DNA from: Odobenus rosmarus divergens
Lineage: Eukaryota > Chordata > Mammalia > Carnivora > Odobenidae
Direction: 5' to 3'
Length of the DNA: 64,000 nucleotides
Assembly (NCBI RefSeq): GCF_000321225.1
Contig: NW_004450397.1
Span: forward strand, 2,804,389 to 2,868,388
Shown here: in pieces, positions 24,960-36,964 of the stretch
Position numbering within the stretch: the first letter of the stretch is position 1
Layout: every line of letters starts with the position of its first letter
Program-made: the position numbers and the translations under genes
Notes under the pieces: model-generated
Told to the model about the DNA's origin: nothing
Seen by the model: only the letters and a program-made list of their open reading frames with translations
The model's database searches: none

Positions 24960-25165
24960 AAACCAATATTTAACAGACATTTGGTAGAGTCTCTATGTGT
25001 ATTATCTCTTAAATCTTCATAATAACCTATGAGCAGAATACCCCTTTGAACAGCTAGCTGAGGATACTGAAGATCAAGGAAGGGAGGTAACTTGGTCAAG
25101 GTCTTTACAGGGAGCAAATTCTGGAGCCAGATCCTGACCCACACTATGTGGTTCCAGTGCCCCCC
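24960..25165 (-). mobile_element. MIR SINE, antisense
   Basis: 'tattatctcttaaatcttcataataacctatgagcagaata', 'gctgaggatactgaagatcaagg' and 'gtaacttggtcaaggtc' follow the reverse MIR core. The 148-codon antisense frame over this area is a by-product. Confidence 0.65.
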
Positions 25166-26326
25166 ACCGGGAACCATTAAACAATGCTGTGTAAAGACAA
25201 AACACTATTTTTTTTTCCCCAGAAGAGATGGTTTCTCCTTCCATACTGTACATATACACTGGAGAGTTGGTGTCTTTAACTCTTGTGTATAACCAGCATC
25301 ATCTGTGCCCAGATGCAAGACATTTATTTCCAGAGTTCCATGCTTTTCAATGCTAATGAACGCTAAATTCTCACCATGATTTACATGAGAACACAGACTA
25401 CATCTGAAAGAGAGGAATCCCAGGGAAATTAATTTGCTCCCTGAGAAATGTGCGGTAAATAGCAGACAGCTTTTCTTCTAAAATGCCTAGATCTGTAAAC
25501 AATACACTGAAAACCAAGAGGAGAAAGACTTGGGAGAGATTTTATGATGTCACATGAGCCCTCAGCAGTGTCAAATATTCTCTCAGGCCCCGAATAGGGA
25601 CCAGATGGGACTCAAGCCTTTCTTCAGACAACACATGGAAAGAAGCCAATAAAGCTGCGCTCCCATTTATTTCACTTACTTTTAACCCCCAACACCTCAA
25701 AAATTAGCTTTTCCTCCCCTCTCGCAAGGGACCCTTTTATTTTGTTCTGTTTTCTTGAAACAGGCTAGTTAGATCACACTTGGATGGGATAAAAATCAAA
25801 AGATTGGTACTTCAGCTAGTAAAGTTGAGTGTGTTTTGTTCGGACCAACTCTTGAACTACTTTGGCACAAAGTGGTAGGGGTGCTATATGATAACTGGGC
25901 TGGTTCTGAGAGCAACGTGCCCTTTATACCACCATCACGTGTCAAGGTCATTTGGCTCTTCTTATAGTTCATTCTTTATCCCTTTCAATTCCCTCATTTT
26001 GTTTCCAGTTTTGGTACCACCCTAACAGGCAAACAACAACAGCAACAAAACACTGTCCCTTTTGTGTCTTGTTAATTTCTCCAGTGACACTTAGCTATTC
26101 CCACGTCAGGCTGAACCACCAGGCATATGTCCTTTTGTTAATCTGAAGGCTCCTGATCCCATCCTCACTACAGCCTGTGACTCCATATAATCTTTATGCA
26201 CTTATTATCATGCTTCCTGACCTAGAAGAGGAACTCAAACAACATGTGTTAAAGAAACGATTGAATGAACTTAAGATTTATAATGGAAGATTAGCATGGG
26301 AAGAACTTTCTGGGTAGTGTGTGGAT
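25166..26326. other. Mostly unique intronic sequence
   Basis: No exon recognised. The part 26130-26280 may be a faint L2 trace. Confidence 0.35.
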
Positions 26327-26540
26327 AAAACTGACAGCATGCATAGTGATGAAGAACACGAGCTTTGCGGCAGGGCAGTCTTCATTTTGCATCCCGGCCC
26401 TACCACACATTAGCAAGGGCCTTGGGCAAGTCACTCAACCCCACCAAATTTTGGTTTCCCCATCTCTAAAATTAGAACAATTAGACATTACACACTCAGC
26501 TCAGTGCCTGACACCAAGCAAATATACAACAATAACTCCT
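26327..26540 (+). mobile_element. MIR SINE, near full length, sense
   Basis: Runs from 'gcatgcatagtgatgaagaacacgagctttgcgg' through 'gccttgggcaagtcactcaacccc' and 'ggtttccccatctctaaaatta' to 'ctcagtgcctgacaccaagc', the complete MIR order. Confidence 0.85.
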
Positions 26541-26859
26541 TTTTGTAATTTTTTTTCTGGTGATAAGCAGTTAATGCGTTATACTCATAATATAGGAATT
26601 CTAATAGGAGTCATTGAATTTGATATATTCCAGACAAATTTTAGAATAGCATTAGAGTTCTGGGGAAGCACAAGCACAGTTATTCTTTTCTTTCCTGAGG
26701 TAAAAGTGTTAAGTCTAATTCAGAATAATAATAAACAGCCACCAGAAGGGAAGTTCAGCTGCTGAAGAGCTACATAGTTGTTTTATTTAGCTCAGGTGGA
26801 AGAGGTCATTCATTATGGGACAGGGTTGGCTCCCCAGGTGAATATACTGCCAATGACAG

Positions 26860-27785
26860 TCTGTCTGGCTTTAACGGCTTCCCCTCAGTTTAGGTGGCTC
26901 CTGTGGTAGATTATTAACAGAGTCCCTTTCGTTTGTCCTTGTGTGCAGTACGGTAAAATTTTGGGAAAACAAGCTGTGACCACTGGGGACGATTTGCATC
27001 TGATCATTTGTACACAACCCACCAAGTTTCCAGGCAGCTTGGAAAATTACATAAACACCTCCCAAATCTACCAGGATTGCGGTCCCTCTCAGGTGTCTGA
27101 TGCAGCAGCCGCTGCTGCCCGTCTGAGGACCTGCATTGCCAATTGCCTTTCTATCCTCCATGCTTGCCGCATCGCTGAGCGATCATTGCTGCTGACAAGA
27201 TTTTGATGGTCCTAACACAGAGGTGGGAGCAAAGTTGAAGTGACTGCAAACTTCTCCTGCTGCTGCCTGGCTCAAGACTGCCCCTGACATTGTTCAGAAA
27301 TGTGCAGTTAATGCAAGATGCAGATGCTTGTCCGAGAGCTGCCAAGGCCAGCAGAGTTTCTATTTTAGCCAATGTCCACCATGCGGTGAGACGGGTGCCC
27401 TAGGCAAGTGAAAATCGCTGCAGGCACCAGTCAAAACAAGCTCCCTGCATCTTATTATCCCCCTAGTTTGCCTCTCCCATGCCCTTTTCAATCTTTCAAC
27501 CCTTATCCTCGCTGCCTTTCCCACTCCAGGAATGGATTTATCCCAGTGGTGATTACAGCGAATGGCTGTACGACTTTTGTATACTTTCATCCAAGACATA
27601 TTTATACCAACCTTCCCATTCCTGAAACGTGTGCACAGTTTAGAAGTGACGTGGCAACCAGAGGATCATTTGTTCAGCAAACATTGACTGTCCCCCCCCA
27701 CCCTGTGTTGGGCTGTCCTTGTGTCATCCCGGGGCCTTTGCTTTGCCAGTTTCTGATCGTTCTCATTGACAAATCTGAATCCTGA
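26860..27785. other. GC-elevated unique sequence with CpGs
   Basis: Richer in G+C and CpG than the surrounding intron (for example 'gcatcgctgagcgatc' near 27170). It contains the near-palindrome GCAGCAG-CCG-CTGCTGC at 27102-27118. Overlapping frames on both strands (such as 27408-27785) have no recognisable domain. A candidate regulatory element rather than an exon. Confidence 0.35.
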
Positions 27786-28729
27786 TCGGAGAATGACTTG
27801 CACCTCGGAGAATGTAGCGCTCAGTTTGTCTTTCTCTGACAGATAGACAGTAGCCATGGTAATCTAGTGACAGCAGCTCTTTCAGGTTAATAGGAAGAGG
27901 TGACTTCCGAGTTAGAATACAAAAAGACCCTTCCTCTTCCCCTCCCACTCCCTACATTCCTTCAGAAACTCCTCCAAAGGTTGAATAGGAATGATTTCAT
28001 TCAGACGTGTTCAAACATAACTTTCAACCCTGCCAAACTGTAATTCATTCTTGAGGTTTCTCAGTTCTCCCGGGAGTGTTTGCCTTTAAATATGTTTGGT
28101 TTAACTCTGTAAAACTTACCTATGATAACAGTAATTTCACATTTTGCTCGATTTAATAGAAATTATAGAGAAAAGCGATTTCTACTTCACGTTAAAAAAG
28201 TTAATCAGGCTAACCTAATCGATATCAGGTGTCTCTCTTCACATTTCATCCACAGATTTTTTTCAAAGCTAGCTATAGATTATAAAAGCCAACAAAAAGT
28301 ATGTATCTCATCCAGACCACTTTCCAGAAACACAAACTATGTTGCATTTGTTCCCAGAAAACTTTTAGATTAGCGATCCTCCAGCAGAATATGCTAACCA
28401 AAGAAAGCAAGAGAAATAAAAGAGGAAAATGAAGATGGTTGACAAGGTCTCTCCGCTTAATTGAATCAACAAGGAAATTCCAAATGGTGTCCTACACGCC
28501 CTCTTAAAGTGAAACTGGTTTGGCTGATTTGAAAGTGCTAAGTAGTTCCTACATGGCATTCAGAAGTCCTGGCTTTCAGCCAGATCTGCCAAATGCCTTC
28601 CCTTTCAGCGTGTTGCTGGGTAAGGGGAAAACCTAGTCTTTATGGTGCACCCAGAAGTATGATTATTTGCCAATATTGTGACTATAGAAATGGTAAGAAT
28701 ACCACAGTGCTCTGCAAGATAGGAATGTC
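27786..28729. other. Unique intronic sequence, nothing recognised
   Basis: No repeat family or exon recognised. Confidence 0.4.
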
Positions 28730-28890
28730 TTCTCACTTATTTTGCTTGGTAGCCCTGCAACCCAACGAGGACAAAAATATAGGAATGATATTGTTATCCC
28801 CGTCTAAAAGTAAGGATTTAAGATTCAGATTTAAGATTCTGTGTCAAAAGACACAGAACCAAAACTAGAGCTCCTAGCTTATGATTCCAA
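28730..28890 (-). mobile_element. MIR SINE, antisense, locally rearranged
   Basis: Reads 'ggtagccctgcaacccaacgagg' then 'atgatattgttatccccgtct', the reverse MIR core. The middle is altered by a 13-bp direct repeat (GATTTAAGATTC at 28815-28826 and 28828-28839) and a perfect 9-bp hairpin (TTCTGTGTC/GACACAGAA, 28837-28858). Confidence 0.6.
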
Positions 28891-29329
28891 GTGTGTTGCT
28901 TTGGGCTTGTTAAAGGGGCCAGGGGAGGGATTCTGGGCATGGACAACCAAAACCCAGCATTCAGAATATTTGGGGGCAAAGAGAAGTATCCTCAGAGATG
29001 CTGATCCATTTTTTAGCTAGGACCCAGTGCAATGAGAAGATCTGGTTTATAAAGACTTCAGGAAGGTAGTAGCTGGCCACCAGCCAGTCAGAGCTGCTCA
29101 CCCAAACAGATCATCACAGCCCTTCTCTTTAGCCCCTCTATGACATATAAATTCCTTAGTCCTGGTAGTTTCCTGGTAACCTCCCCCATACACCTGGCTG
29201 TCTTTCCCAGGACATCCCAGTCTAAGACTGGTGCATTTGATATTCCCCAGTACTCGACTCCATCTTCATGGTAGGGTAAAGATTCTTGGGCCAAGATGTG
29301 GTAACTGAACAGGTGATTGACCAATGGTG

Positions 29330-29460
29330 AACAGTGCATGGGATTTGGAATTAACCTTGGACAAGTCTCTTAACCTCTGAGTTCCAATTTTCTTCTCTAT
29401 AATGGGGGGGCATTACTATATTCTTTGCAAATCTGCTGAGAAGACAAAATGTTAATGGAT
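29330..29460 (+). mobile_element. MIR SINE, sense
   Basis: 'ttggacaagtctcttaacctctgagttccaattttcttctctataatggg' matches the MIR core. Confidence 0.75.
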
Positions 29461-29464
29461 TAAT

Positions 29465-29665
29465 GTCTTATGCTGTGCTATGTATCAGGCATTATTCTAT
29501 GCCCTGTAGCATAGAGGTGAGTACTGCTATGATCCCATTATGCAGATGAAAGAACTACGGCATCGAGGACTTCAGTAACTTGAGCAAGGGCATGCAGCTA
29601 GTAAGTACCAAAAATGAGATTTGAACCGAGGCTCCCACATTCATGTTATGCTGCTTTCCAATCAT
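29465..29665 (-). mobile_element. MIR SINE, antisense
   Basis: 'gctatgtatcaggcattattctatgccctg', 'ctatgatcccattatgcagatgaaagaactacgg', 'gcaagggcatgcagctagtaagt' and 'gatttgaaccgaggctc' follow the reverse MIR order. Lies back to back with the sense MIR on its left. Confidence 0.8.
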
Positions 29666-32600
29666 CTGATTTCTCACATATTCCATGCCACTTAAACTGC
29701 ACAATCTTTTATGTTTATTACTTTGGATAGCGTGATCTAAAATGCCCCATCTCCAGGAATTCACTACTAAATGCATCTTCTAGAAATTAAAGGATAATCA
29801 TTATGAAAAGTATAAGATGCCTGCAGAACTTGCAACAATTATGGATGCTAAAACCAAAGCAGTAAAATAGTCAAAGTCGGTCTAGAAAGTTGAATCTCCT
29901 ATAGCAAAGGTATTCTATAAAGATCAAAGAGAAAAAAATCTACCAGGTACTTCAGGAGCACCGGTATGAGCTATATCTGTGCACACGCTCACTTTGAAAA
30001 CTGTTGTTATTAATTGCTCGTCTTTAAGTATCATCTCTGCCAACATGCTGAATAACAACCCTATCCAAGCTGTTGTAGAAAAACATAGAATGATCCATGG
30101 CCGTTACCTTTTAGATTAATGACAAACAATTTTTAACCAAATATAACAACACATGATCATTGTAAAGGGTGTGTTTTAAGCAAGACATCGTTTTGCTCAA
30201 GACACAAAAGGTATCTCTGACAGTAACACTAAGTCTAAACAAATATATAACATCTTACATGAAACAAAAAACAGTATGTTTCAGAGCTGGCAGAAATCTG
30301 AGGAAAAGCACTGATGTCTTCCCTGGGGAAAAAACTCATCTCTGTGGCAATTTTATAAGGTTTTTTTTTTATCGATTTCAAGCAAATGGAAAATACAGTT
30401 TAAGAAACCCGTCTTGGTAAGATTATCAGGGAAATCAAGAAATTCCATGAACATCCTTGGTGACTATGTTCCAAGAATCTGACCACAAAGACAACTCTGA
30501 TATCCCACTAGTCTTCACCATGCAATTTGAAGAAATGCCTGATTTTGCTTACTCCCACACCTTAAGGGAAAATAAAATCCATGAAATCATTTCATTATTC
30601 AGCATCAACTGGTTCAAATTTTTTTATGCTGGATCTAGCAAAACTAACTGAAGGATGCTCACCAAAAATAATTCCCCTCCTGAAGGCCATTTCTATAGCC
30701 ACCCTCCTGTCACTTCCTTCTCCAACACTGTTGACTCACTTCTGGCTCTGACTGGCAATTCCATGCCAGTGCACGTATATTAGCATGCTTAGGGTTAAGT
30801 GAGGGAGGTAATTTGTACAAATTGGGGGTGGGGCGGGGGGGACGAGCTGAGCATAGCTCTAGGAAATTAACTGTCCCTAAAACAGTCTAGTGAGCTAAGC
30901 CTAAATGATTTCTACTTCCTCTAATGTTGGATCTTTCATTTCCTCTTACAGTTAGGCCCAATTTACTAAGCAGGGAGGAGGAATTGCTGTGGTACTTGGC
31001 ACAAAGCTGCTAAGATGTATAAAATCTCAGTTTGATTACCATATGTTCATTGTGTTAATTTTTTTTCAGCCAAAAGCTCCCTAGATCTTCTTTGCTGTCT
31101 CTTTTAGCTTCTCCTAGATTCTCTGGAATTCTAATGTTTTCCTTTCTTTCTCAATAATGCTCTAGTGGGGAGCATGCAAAAGCTCTGTTTTATTCTAGAA
31201 ATGGCCACAGTAGGAGTAATATTGCACTTCTATGCAGCAGTTGTCCTCATTGTCAGTGATTGTTAAGTCTCATAAAAAATGAAGTATAATGTTCAGAGGC
31301 AGGCCAAGTAATTATTGCAAATATCTGGTTTTTAACAACAGAAAAATGCATGCATTGTTTAGAAACCCTGTCATGAGATTTATAATGTTTCTGTATTTGA
31401 AATGAATATCATGCTTCCATCCTGAAGTTCCAGTTTTTATGAACATCATTTTTAGCAAACACCAAGAACACTGGATACTACAAACCACAGAAGTGGCTGA
31501 GAACCTTTCTAATTCAACCAACAAGAATCCTACTCACTCAGCCACTTCCATGGTTTGTAACATTCAGTGTTCTTGGTGTTGGTAGTTGGCGTGTTCAAGT
31601 GATCCTATGCCAAAACCAAGTGTCACAGAGGGAATCCCAAGGAGGGTGACACCCAAATTTTAATACCAGAGGCAAAATCTACTTTTAAGAGTACTGTTAA
31701 ATCAACGCTACATTTACTGAATTCCTACTACACACTGAGCTGAGTGCCTTTGTGGTGTTCAAAGTCCAGCATGGAAATGGTAAGTAAATGCCTTTCGATG
31801 CCAGATTCCATAATAGAGATACAGAGCACAGTGCAGGGAAGGCCCTAAGGGGTGGAAGGATGGGGAGGATGGTCAGCTCAAACCGGTGGCATTTTGTTAA
31901 TCAGAATCCAAAGGCCCCCTTGAATGCCACCATATAACCAACAATGGGCTGGGGGCTTGAGTAAATTCTAAAAGACTTCTTGGGGTTACATCTGCAAGCT
32001 TTTGTCTATACACCCTCTTAAAATCCTTGAATTGACACTAGAATTAAAGCAAAGATGATTAGAAGCCAGAGTAGAACAAAACAGATAGGTGTAGATGCTT
32101 TCAGCCTGGAGTGGGTTGGAGAAAGTTTTATACATACTAGGGCAAGGTAAAATACACTAGAAACAAAAGCATGAGAGATATTCAAACACTTTTCACCAAG
32201 TGGTCTGTGATTGCTAACATCTGTGTTCCTGGTGCTCTTTAAAAATAAATGCTACAATTAAGTTTTTAGATAATAAATACTGGCCTCAACATTAAGGTTA
32301 CTGAGGGGTAGAAGATCAATTGGGCAACAGTCACTGAAGACCATCATAGCACAAAATCAGCAAAATTCTATCTAGCTTTCTCCCTGGTAACAGGGCTTAA
32401 TTATTAAAGTATTCAGGTGCATTCAATGTCACAGATACCTGAAAGTATAGAGATTCCATGGGAAGCAAATAAGTGAAGCCCGTTCTCTAGGCCCTGGGTT
32501 TCAGTGGAACAGTCTTGCCAAGACCGCATTCATTCCCAGCTGAGTATGACCATTCTCCCATGCTAATTAAGAGGTGGAAGCAAGGCATTCTGTCCTGCAA

Positions 32601-33654
32601 AAGCACAGCACGTAGTATACAGTAGGTACTAGGCAGAGCTTGTAGAGTGAATCCATGAATACAGGAAGATCTTCCTCTTCTGTATGCATGGGAGTTTATT
32701 TCTTCCAGCTTCCTTCATTGATTTAGGTTTCACACTGAGTTACACCAGTTAATGTGAATTCTGCCTTCTTCAAATGTCTTCTCAGTTGGAGGCAATGCCA
32801 ATGTAATTCTAGGGTTGTTATTAAATCTACAAAAATCATATGACTCATGGATGTTTCTCTCTCTGGGGCTCTTTGCCAGTAGTACACTAGGAGAGGGATT
32901 AGTCACTCGCACTACTCAGAACTCTTGTTAGTTCTGCCGAGCCATGTGACTCACCGTCGCTCCTTGTGTTACGGGTGTTCCATCACAGCTTTGACAACAC
33001 GAGGTGTGCAATTTACAGCATAAAACATTTACACAATTAAAAATAAAATTTATGCCAATATTCTCTAGGATCTGCATGGGCATTTAAAAAAAACTGCATG
33101 TTGGCAGAGATGATGTACTTTTGATTTCTGAAAATGAACAGTGCAAGCCAAGACTTACAATTCATAAATAAATTTTTGTGTTCTCCCTGCAGGATATAAA
33201 TACTCTAAAATGCTGCCTACAAATTCAAATCTGAGCAGGGAATTCAGCCAAATTCAGTGGATCAAGGTGTCATTCTGATAGCATTGAAGGAGTCTCTTTC
33301 TCTCTCTTTTTTTTTAATATGCATAAAGCTGCTAAGGGCACAAATCCTCCGGTCAAATCCAACCAAGTTGTTAACATAGATAATTTATCAAGTGGCTACC
33401 ATGAAAACGATCAGCTTACGGTGGGCAACTTTTTTGACCTTCTGTGTTTAGGCTGGACCAGACCTTTAACCTTCCAGAGATTCTTTTTAAGAGCACTAAT
33501 AACAGCATTAGTAATCATTACATAGTTTGAAATTCTCTTAAAATTCTTCAAAATTTCTTTTGAAATTCTATAAAAGTTCCCATTGGGAAATTCTACTTTA
33601 TGTCTAAATTTACCCTTCCTGCTTTAGCATCATCTACAAGTTGACTCAAGGGGT
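29666..33654. other. Mostly unique intronic sequence with a long hairpin
   Basis: About 4 kb with only weak traces of L2/MIR (near 31690-31760 and 32600-32650). Contains the 44-bp imperfect inverted repeat at 31458-31580 and a G-rich tract at 30824-30841, both listed elsewhere. No exon recognised. Confidence 0.4.
31458..31580. repeat. 44-bp imperfect inverted repeat (hairpin), 35-base loop
   Basis: Arm 31458-31501 (starts AACACCAAGAACACTGGATA) pairs with 31537-31580 (ends CAGTGTTCTTGGTGTT). Thirty-nine of 44 positions are complementary, and all five mismatches are transitions. Not recognised as a known MITE. Confidence 0.9.
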
Positions 33655-34117
33655 GGTGTTTCAGTTTCCTATCATTTCTGTAGGGAGCTTCCTGGCTCAC
33701 ACAACAAAAATGCATTCTTGTACGGTTCTGGAGGTGGGAAGACAAAAATCAAGATGAAGGCAGGGCCCTACTGTATTCCTTCTAGAGGCTTCCAGAGAGA
33801 CTATGTTTCCTCGCATGTCCCAGTTTCTAGAGGCCACCGGTGTTGGTTCATCACGACCCCTTTCTCTCATCACTGCAACCTCTTTCTTCTTTCACATCTC
33901 CTCCTACAGACTCTTATTCCCTTGCCTGCCTCTTATAAGGATACTTGTGATGACACTGGGCCCACATGGATAATCCACAATAATCTCGCCATCTCAAAAT
34001 CCTTAAACTGAATCACATCTGCAAACTCCCTTTGACTACCTAAGGTAACATATTCACAGGTTCCAGGGGATTAGGAGGTGGACATTGTAGGGAGGCCATT
34101 ATTCAGCCTACCACAGG
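33655..34117 (-). mobile_element. MLT1-like MaLR LTR, antisense
   Basis: Follows the reverse of an MLT1-type LTR: 'gttctggaggtgggaag', 'tccttctagaggcttccagagag', 'tcttataaggatacttgtgatgacactgggcccac', 'ataatccacaataatctcgccatctc', 'tcacatctgcaaactccctttg' and 'ggaggccattattcagcctaccaca'. An ancient non-autonomous endogenous-retrovirus-like solo LTR. Subfamily uncertain and no viral gene present. Confidence 0.7.
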
Positions 34118-34931
34118 TGGCATACCAAAAAAGACACACAAGCAACACTTCTTCCTATTGGGGACATTACTTCCCCCTCTAAAGCTTTGGAGAATCACAG
34201 ATAAAAAGAAGCAATTAGGACATGAAGCTATGTTGATGCAGCAAACAAGCTGTATTAGGGAGTTGGTCCAGCCATATATTTGTTATAAAAGATGGAAGTC
34301 AATGTAGAATTAGAAGGTACATTTCTTGGCCCTTCCTTCTAGATTCCTATGCATAACATCCCTGATGCCCTGTTATTGCCCTCTCTAGATAACTCTGTTA
34401 AGGCTCAGAGAAAAACACTGACCAGATCAAAGACTTTGCTTCTTAATATCTTTTGTGATCTCTCTGCAAACTCCGATGCAAAGAAGAGACAAACTCAGAT
34501 AGGCAAATGTTTAAAAAGTGCCTAACTCAGTGTTTAAAACCAAGCTGGCTTGAAAATCTGCATGTGAAATGCAAGTGTTGCACAAATTCTCTTTATTGCT
34601 CAAATGCTCCAGAAAGTCCTATCCCTAGGGCTGTGCTCTGCCATTTGGAATGAAAATGAAGCATCATATGAAAACTTGGGTGTATCTAAAGGTCAGTGGA
34701 ATTTCAACCAGATGTTTTGCTTCCCCACCACAGACTTGGCAGTAGGAGTGGTTTATAAATTCCACTTGGGGAAATAAATGTAAATATTTTTTAATAACAT
34801 GTTTCCATTTCAACCTTGGCTCTTCTTTAAAGTTCAAAACACAGTCTCACATTCATTTTTTTCCTAATGTATTCAGCCAGCATTTATTACCACAAATAAA
34901 ACATTTTAAAATATCAAAAACTGAACTCATC
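34118..34931. other. Unique intronic sequence, nothing recognised
   Basis: No repeat family or exon recognised. Confidence 0.4.
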
Positions 34932-35111
34932 GGGGCACCCGGGTGGCTCAGTCGTTAAGCGTCGTTAAGCGTCTTTGGCTCAGGTCATCATCCCAGGGTC
35001 CTGGGATCGAGCCCTGCATCTGGCTCCCTGCTCAGCAGGAAGCCTGCTTCTCCCTCTCCCACTCCCCCTGCTTGTGTTCCCTCTCTCGCTGTGTCTCTCT
35101 GTCAAATAAAT
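34932..35111 (+). mobile_element. Carnivore SINE (SINEC), sense, cut by the assembly gap
   Basis: Head 'ggggcacccgggtggctcagtc' with a 10-bp tandem duplication GTCGTTAAGC (34951-34960 and 34961-34970) next to the A-box region. The body runs to 'gtcaaataaat', where the Ns begin. Confidence 0.94.
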
Positions 35112-35161
35112 NNNNNNNNNNNNNNNNNNNNNNNNNNNNNNNNNNNNNNNNNNNNNNNNNN
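35112..35161. other. Assembly gap, 50 Ns
   Basis: Exactly 50 undetermined bases between two same-orientation SINEs. The round length suggests a placeholder, so the true missing length is unknown. Confidence 0.99.
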
Positions 35162-35166
35162 ATTAA

Positions 35167-35363
35167 GGGCGCCTGGGTGGCTCAGTCGTTAAGCGTCTGC
35201 CTTCGGCTCAGGTCATGATCCCGGGGTCCTGGGATCGAGTTCCACGGCGGGCTCCCTGCTCTGCGGGAAGCCTGCTTCTCCCTCTCCCACTCCCCCTGCT
35301 TGTGTTCCTGCTCTCACTGTCTCTCTCTGTCAAATAAATAAATAAAATCTTTAAAAAAAAAAA
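35167..35363 (+). mobile_element. Carnivore SINE (SINEC), sense, complete
   Basis: Head 'gggcgcctgggtggctcagtcgttaagcg', young-type body without the GCTTGAGATTCTC block, 'caaataaataaataaaatcttt' and an A tail. Very similar to the copy left of the gap. Confidence 0.95.
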
Positions 35364-35389
35364 TCCCACAATGTATTAAATGAGATTTT

Positions 35390-35940
35390 TCCTGTTCAGA
35401 CTCAATGTTATGCCTTGTCTCAAACCCTTGTGCCTCCCCTGGACAATCACAATAGTTCTTTAACTCACCCTTGTCTCTCATCTCACACACCTCTGCTCCG
35501 TCCTCCACCCTCTAGATAGAGTGAGCTTTCAGAAACGTTAATGTTACATCACTTCCCTACTTGAAACTTTTTAGTGGCTCCCCATTTTATTTTTTTTAAG
35601 ATTTTATTTATTTATTTGTTAGAGAGAGAGCACGCACAAGCAGGGGGAGCGGCAGGCAGAGGGAGAAGCAGGTTCCCCACTAAGCAGGGAGCCCGATGTG
35701 GGGCTCCATCCCAGGACCGACCCTGGGATCATAATGCTTAATTGACTGAGCCACCCAGGCGTCCCAGGGGCTCCCCATTTTAGAGGTTAAAAATACAAAC
35801 CTCTAATTTTGATACAAAACACCTTCCATAATCTTCCACCAGCCCTCTCTCTAGCATTATCTTTCTGGCCCTCCCACCCCATTCTTGAACCCTGATGACT
35901 CAGCTACAAAACCTCCACTTTGCCAAGCACTGCAACAAAA
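35390..35940 (+). mobile_element. L2 LINE 3' region, sense, interrupted by a SINE
   Basis: L2-type blocks 'acatcacttccctacttgaaactttttagtggctcccc' and, after the SINE, 'cttccataatcttccaccagccctc' and 'cattatctttctggccctccca'. The SINE at 35590-35768 duplicates the target GGCTCCCCATTTTA. Confidence 0.7.
35590..35768 (-). mobile_element. Carnivore SINE (SINEC), antisense, inside an L2
   Basis: Flanked by perfect 14-bp copies of GGCTCCCCATTTTA at 35576-35589 and 35769-35782. A short deletion removes part of the head ('ggatcataatgcttaattgac'). Confidence 0.96.
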
Positions 35941-36964
35941 ATTAGCAAGGCAGCTCCTGCTATTCAAGATCTTATCACATCTTAGAAGGGATAAAACTGT
36001 TCAACTATGTTAAAAAAAAAATATATATATATATAGTTTAATAGTGTTATAAGGGAGGAACAGAGTGCTTTGAGGTTCAAAAGTTAAAGAAAGAACATTT
36101 GCAGGGGGAGAATCAGTGTAGCATTTATAACATACTTCAACTATAAATTTCGCAAATGGTTATAAAAAAAAATAAAGGGCATTCAAGACAGGAAAGAACA
36201 TCATTCTGGTCTTTAAAAATCCTCAGTCAGATTTCACAAGTCTTCTCATTCTCATTTAAAGAACTGAGAAGTTGTAGTAGATTTCATAGTGAGGCAGCTA
36301 TCTTAGTAGACAGTTTCAGTACCCGGAACAGCCTCAGACTCTGGCTGCATAGGTAACCAGGGCAGGGAGAGAACCAATGTTTTAGAGGGGTTATTTGTAA
36401 AACATACAAAAAACTGTGCGGTGAGAAGGAATCTCTCTTTTTTGGACAAGCAGCCACCGTTGCTGCCAGCGTAATATTTCTCATTTCTCTTCATGACTGT
36501 GATGGACCTACAATTCCTTCCAATTGATCAGTTCCCATTGATTTTTATTGATTTCTCTTTCCAACCTAGACCTCATGGCTCATTAATTCACCCTCTTTCC
36601 TGTCGACTTCCACTTGCCTAGCAAAACCTCAAACAACATCAACCTAAGTGTCAGCCTCCTCTGATACCAGCCCATAGGCTGGTGAAAACTTTCACACAAA
36701 CATTTAGTTACATACCACAATAGACTCCTAGGTTTCTCTCTCAATCAAACTTTCCGTGCTACACATTCAGATCTTAGGAGTTGGCTCTCTGGGACCACAT
36801 GTCCCCGACTCCCTCTCATTCTCAGTAGACCAGTTCATTCCTTCTCAGCAAAATGGCATCATTTTCACCCCCCTGACAACATTAAGAAATGTCCCTGTCT
36901 TTCTCCTCACATCTTATAGTCCTTATCTCCATATCTCAGTAGAATTTCCTTCCTCCTTGAAAAG
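35941..36964. other. Mostly unique intronic sequence
   Basis: A small A/AT tract lies at 36011-36035. No repeat family or exon recognised elsewhere. Confidence 0.4.

Noticed and set aside
24731..25177. 148-codon open frame on the - strand
   Set aside because: It overlaps an antisense MIR, has no recognisable family, and open frames of this size occur by chance in 64 kb of six-frame sequence.
26319..26765. 148-codon open frame on the + strand
   Set aside because: The first half is MIR sequence read in frame. The rest has no conserved motif.
27408..27785. 125-codon frame in the GC-elevated block, considered as a possible exon
   Set aside because: Composition is proline/serine-rich by base bias, there are no domains, and open frames on the other strand overlap. 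Kept only as a possible regulatory block.
34943..35218. Open frame crossing the N gap
   Set aside because: It joins two SINEs through undetermined bases and carries no information.
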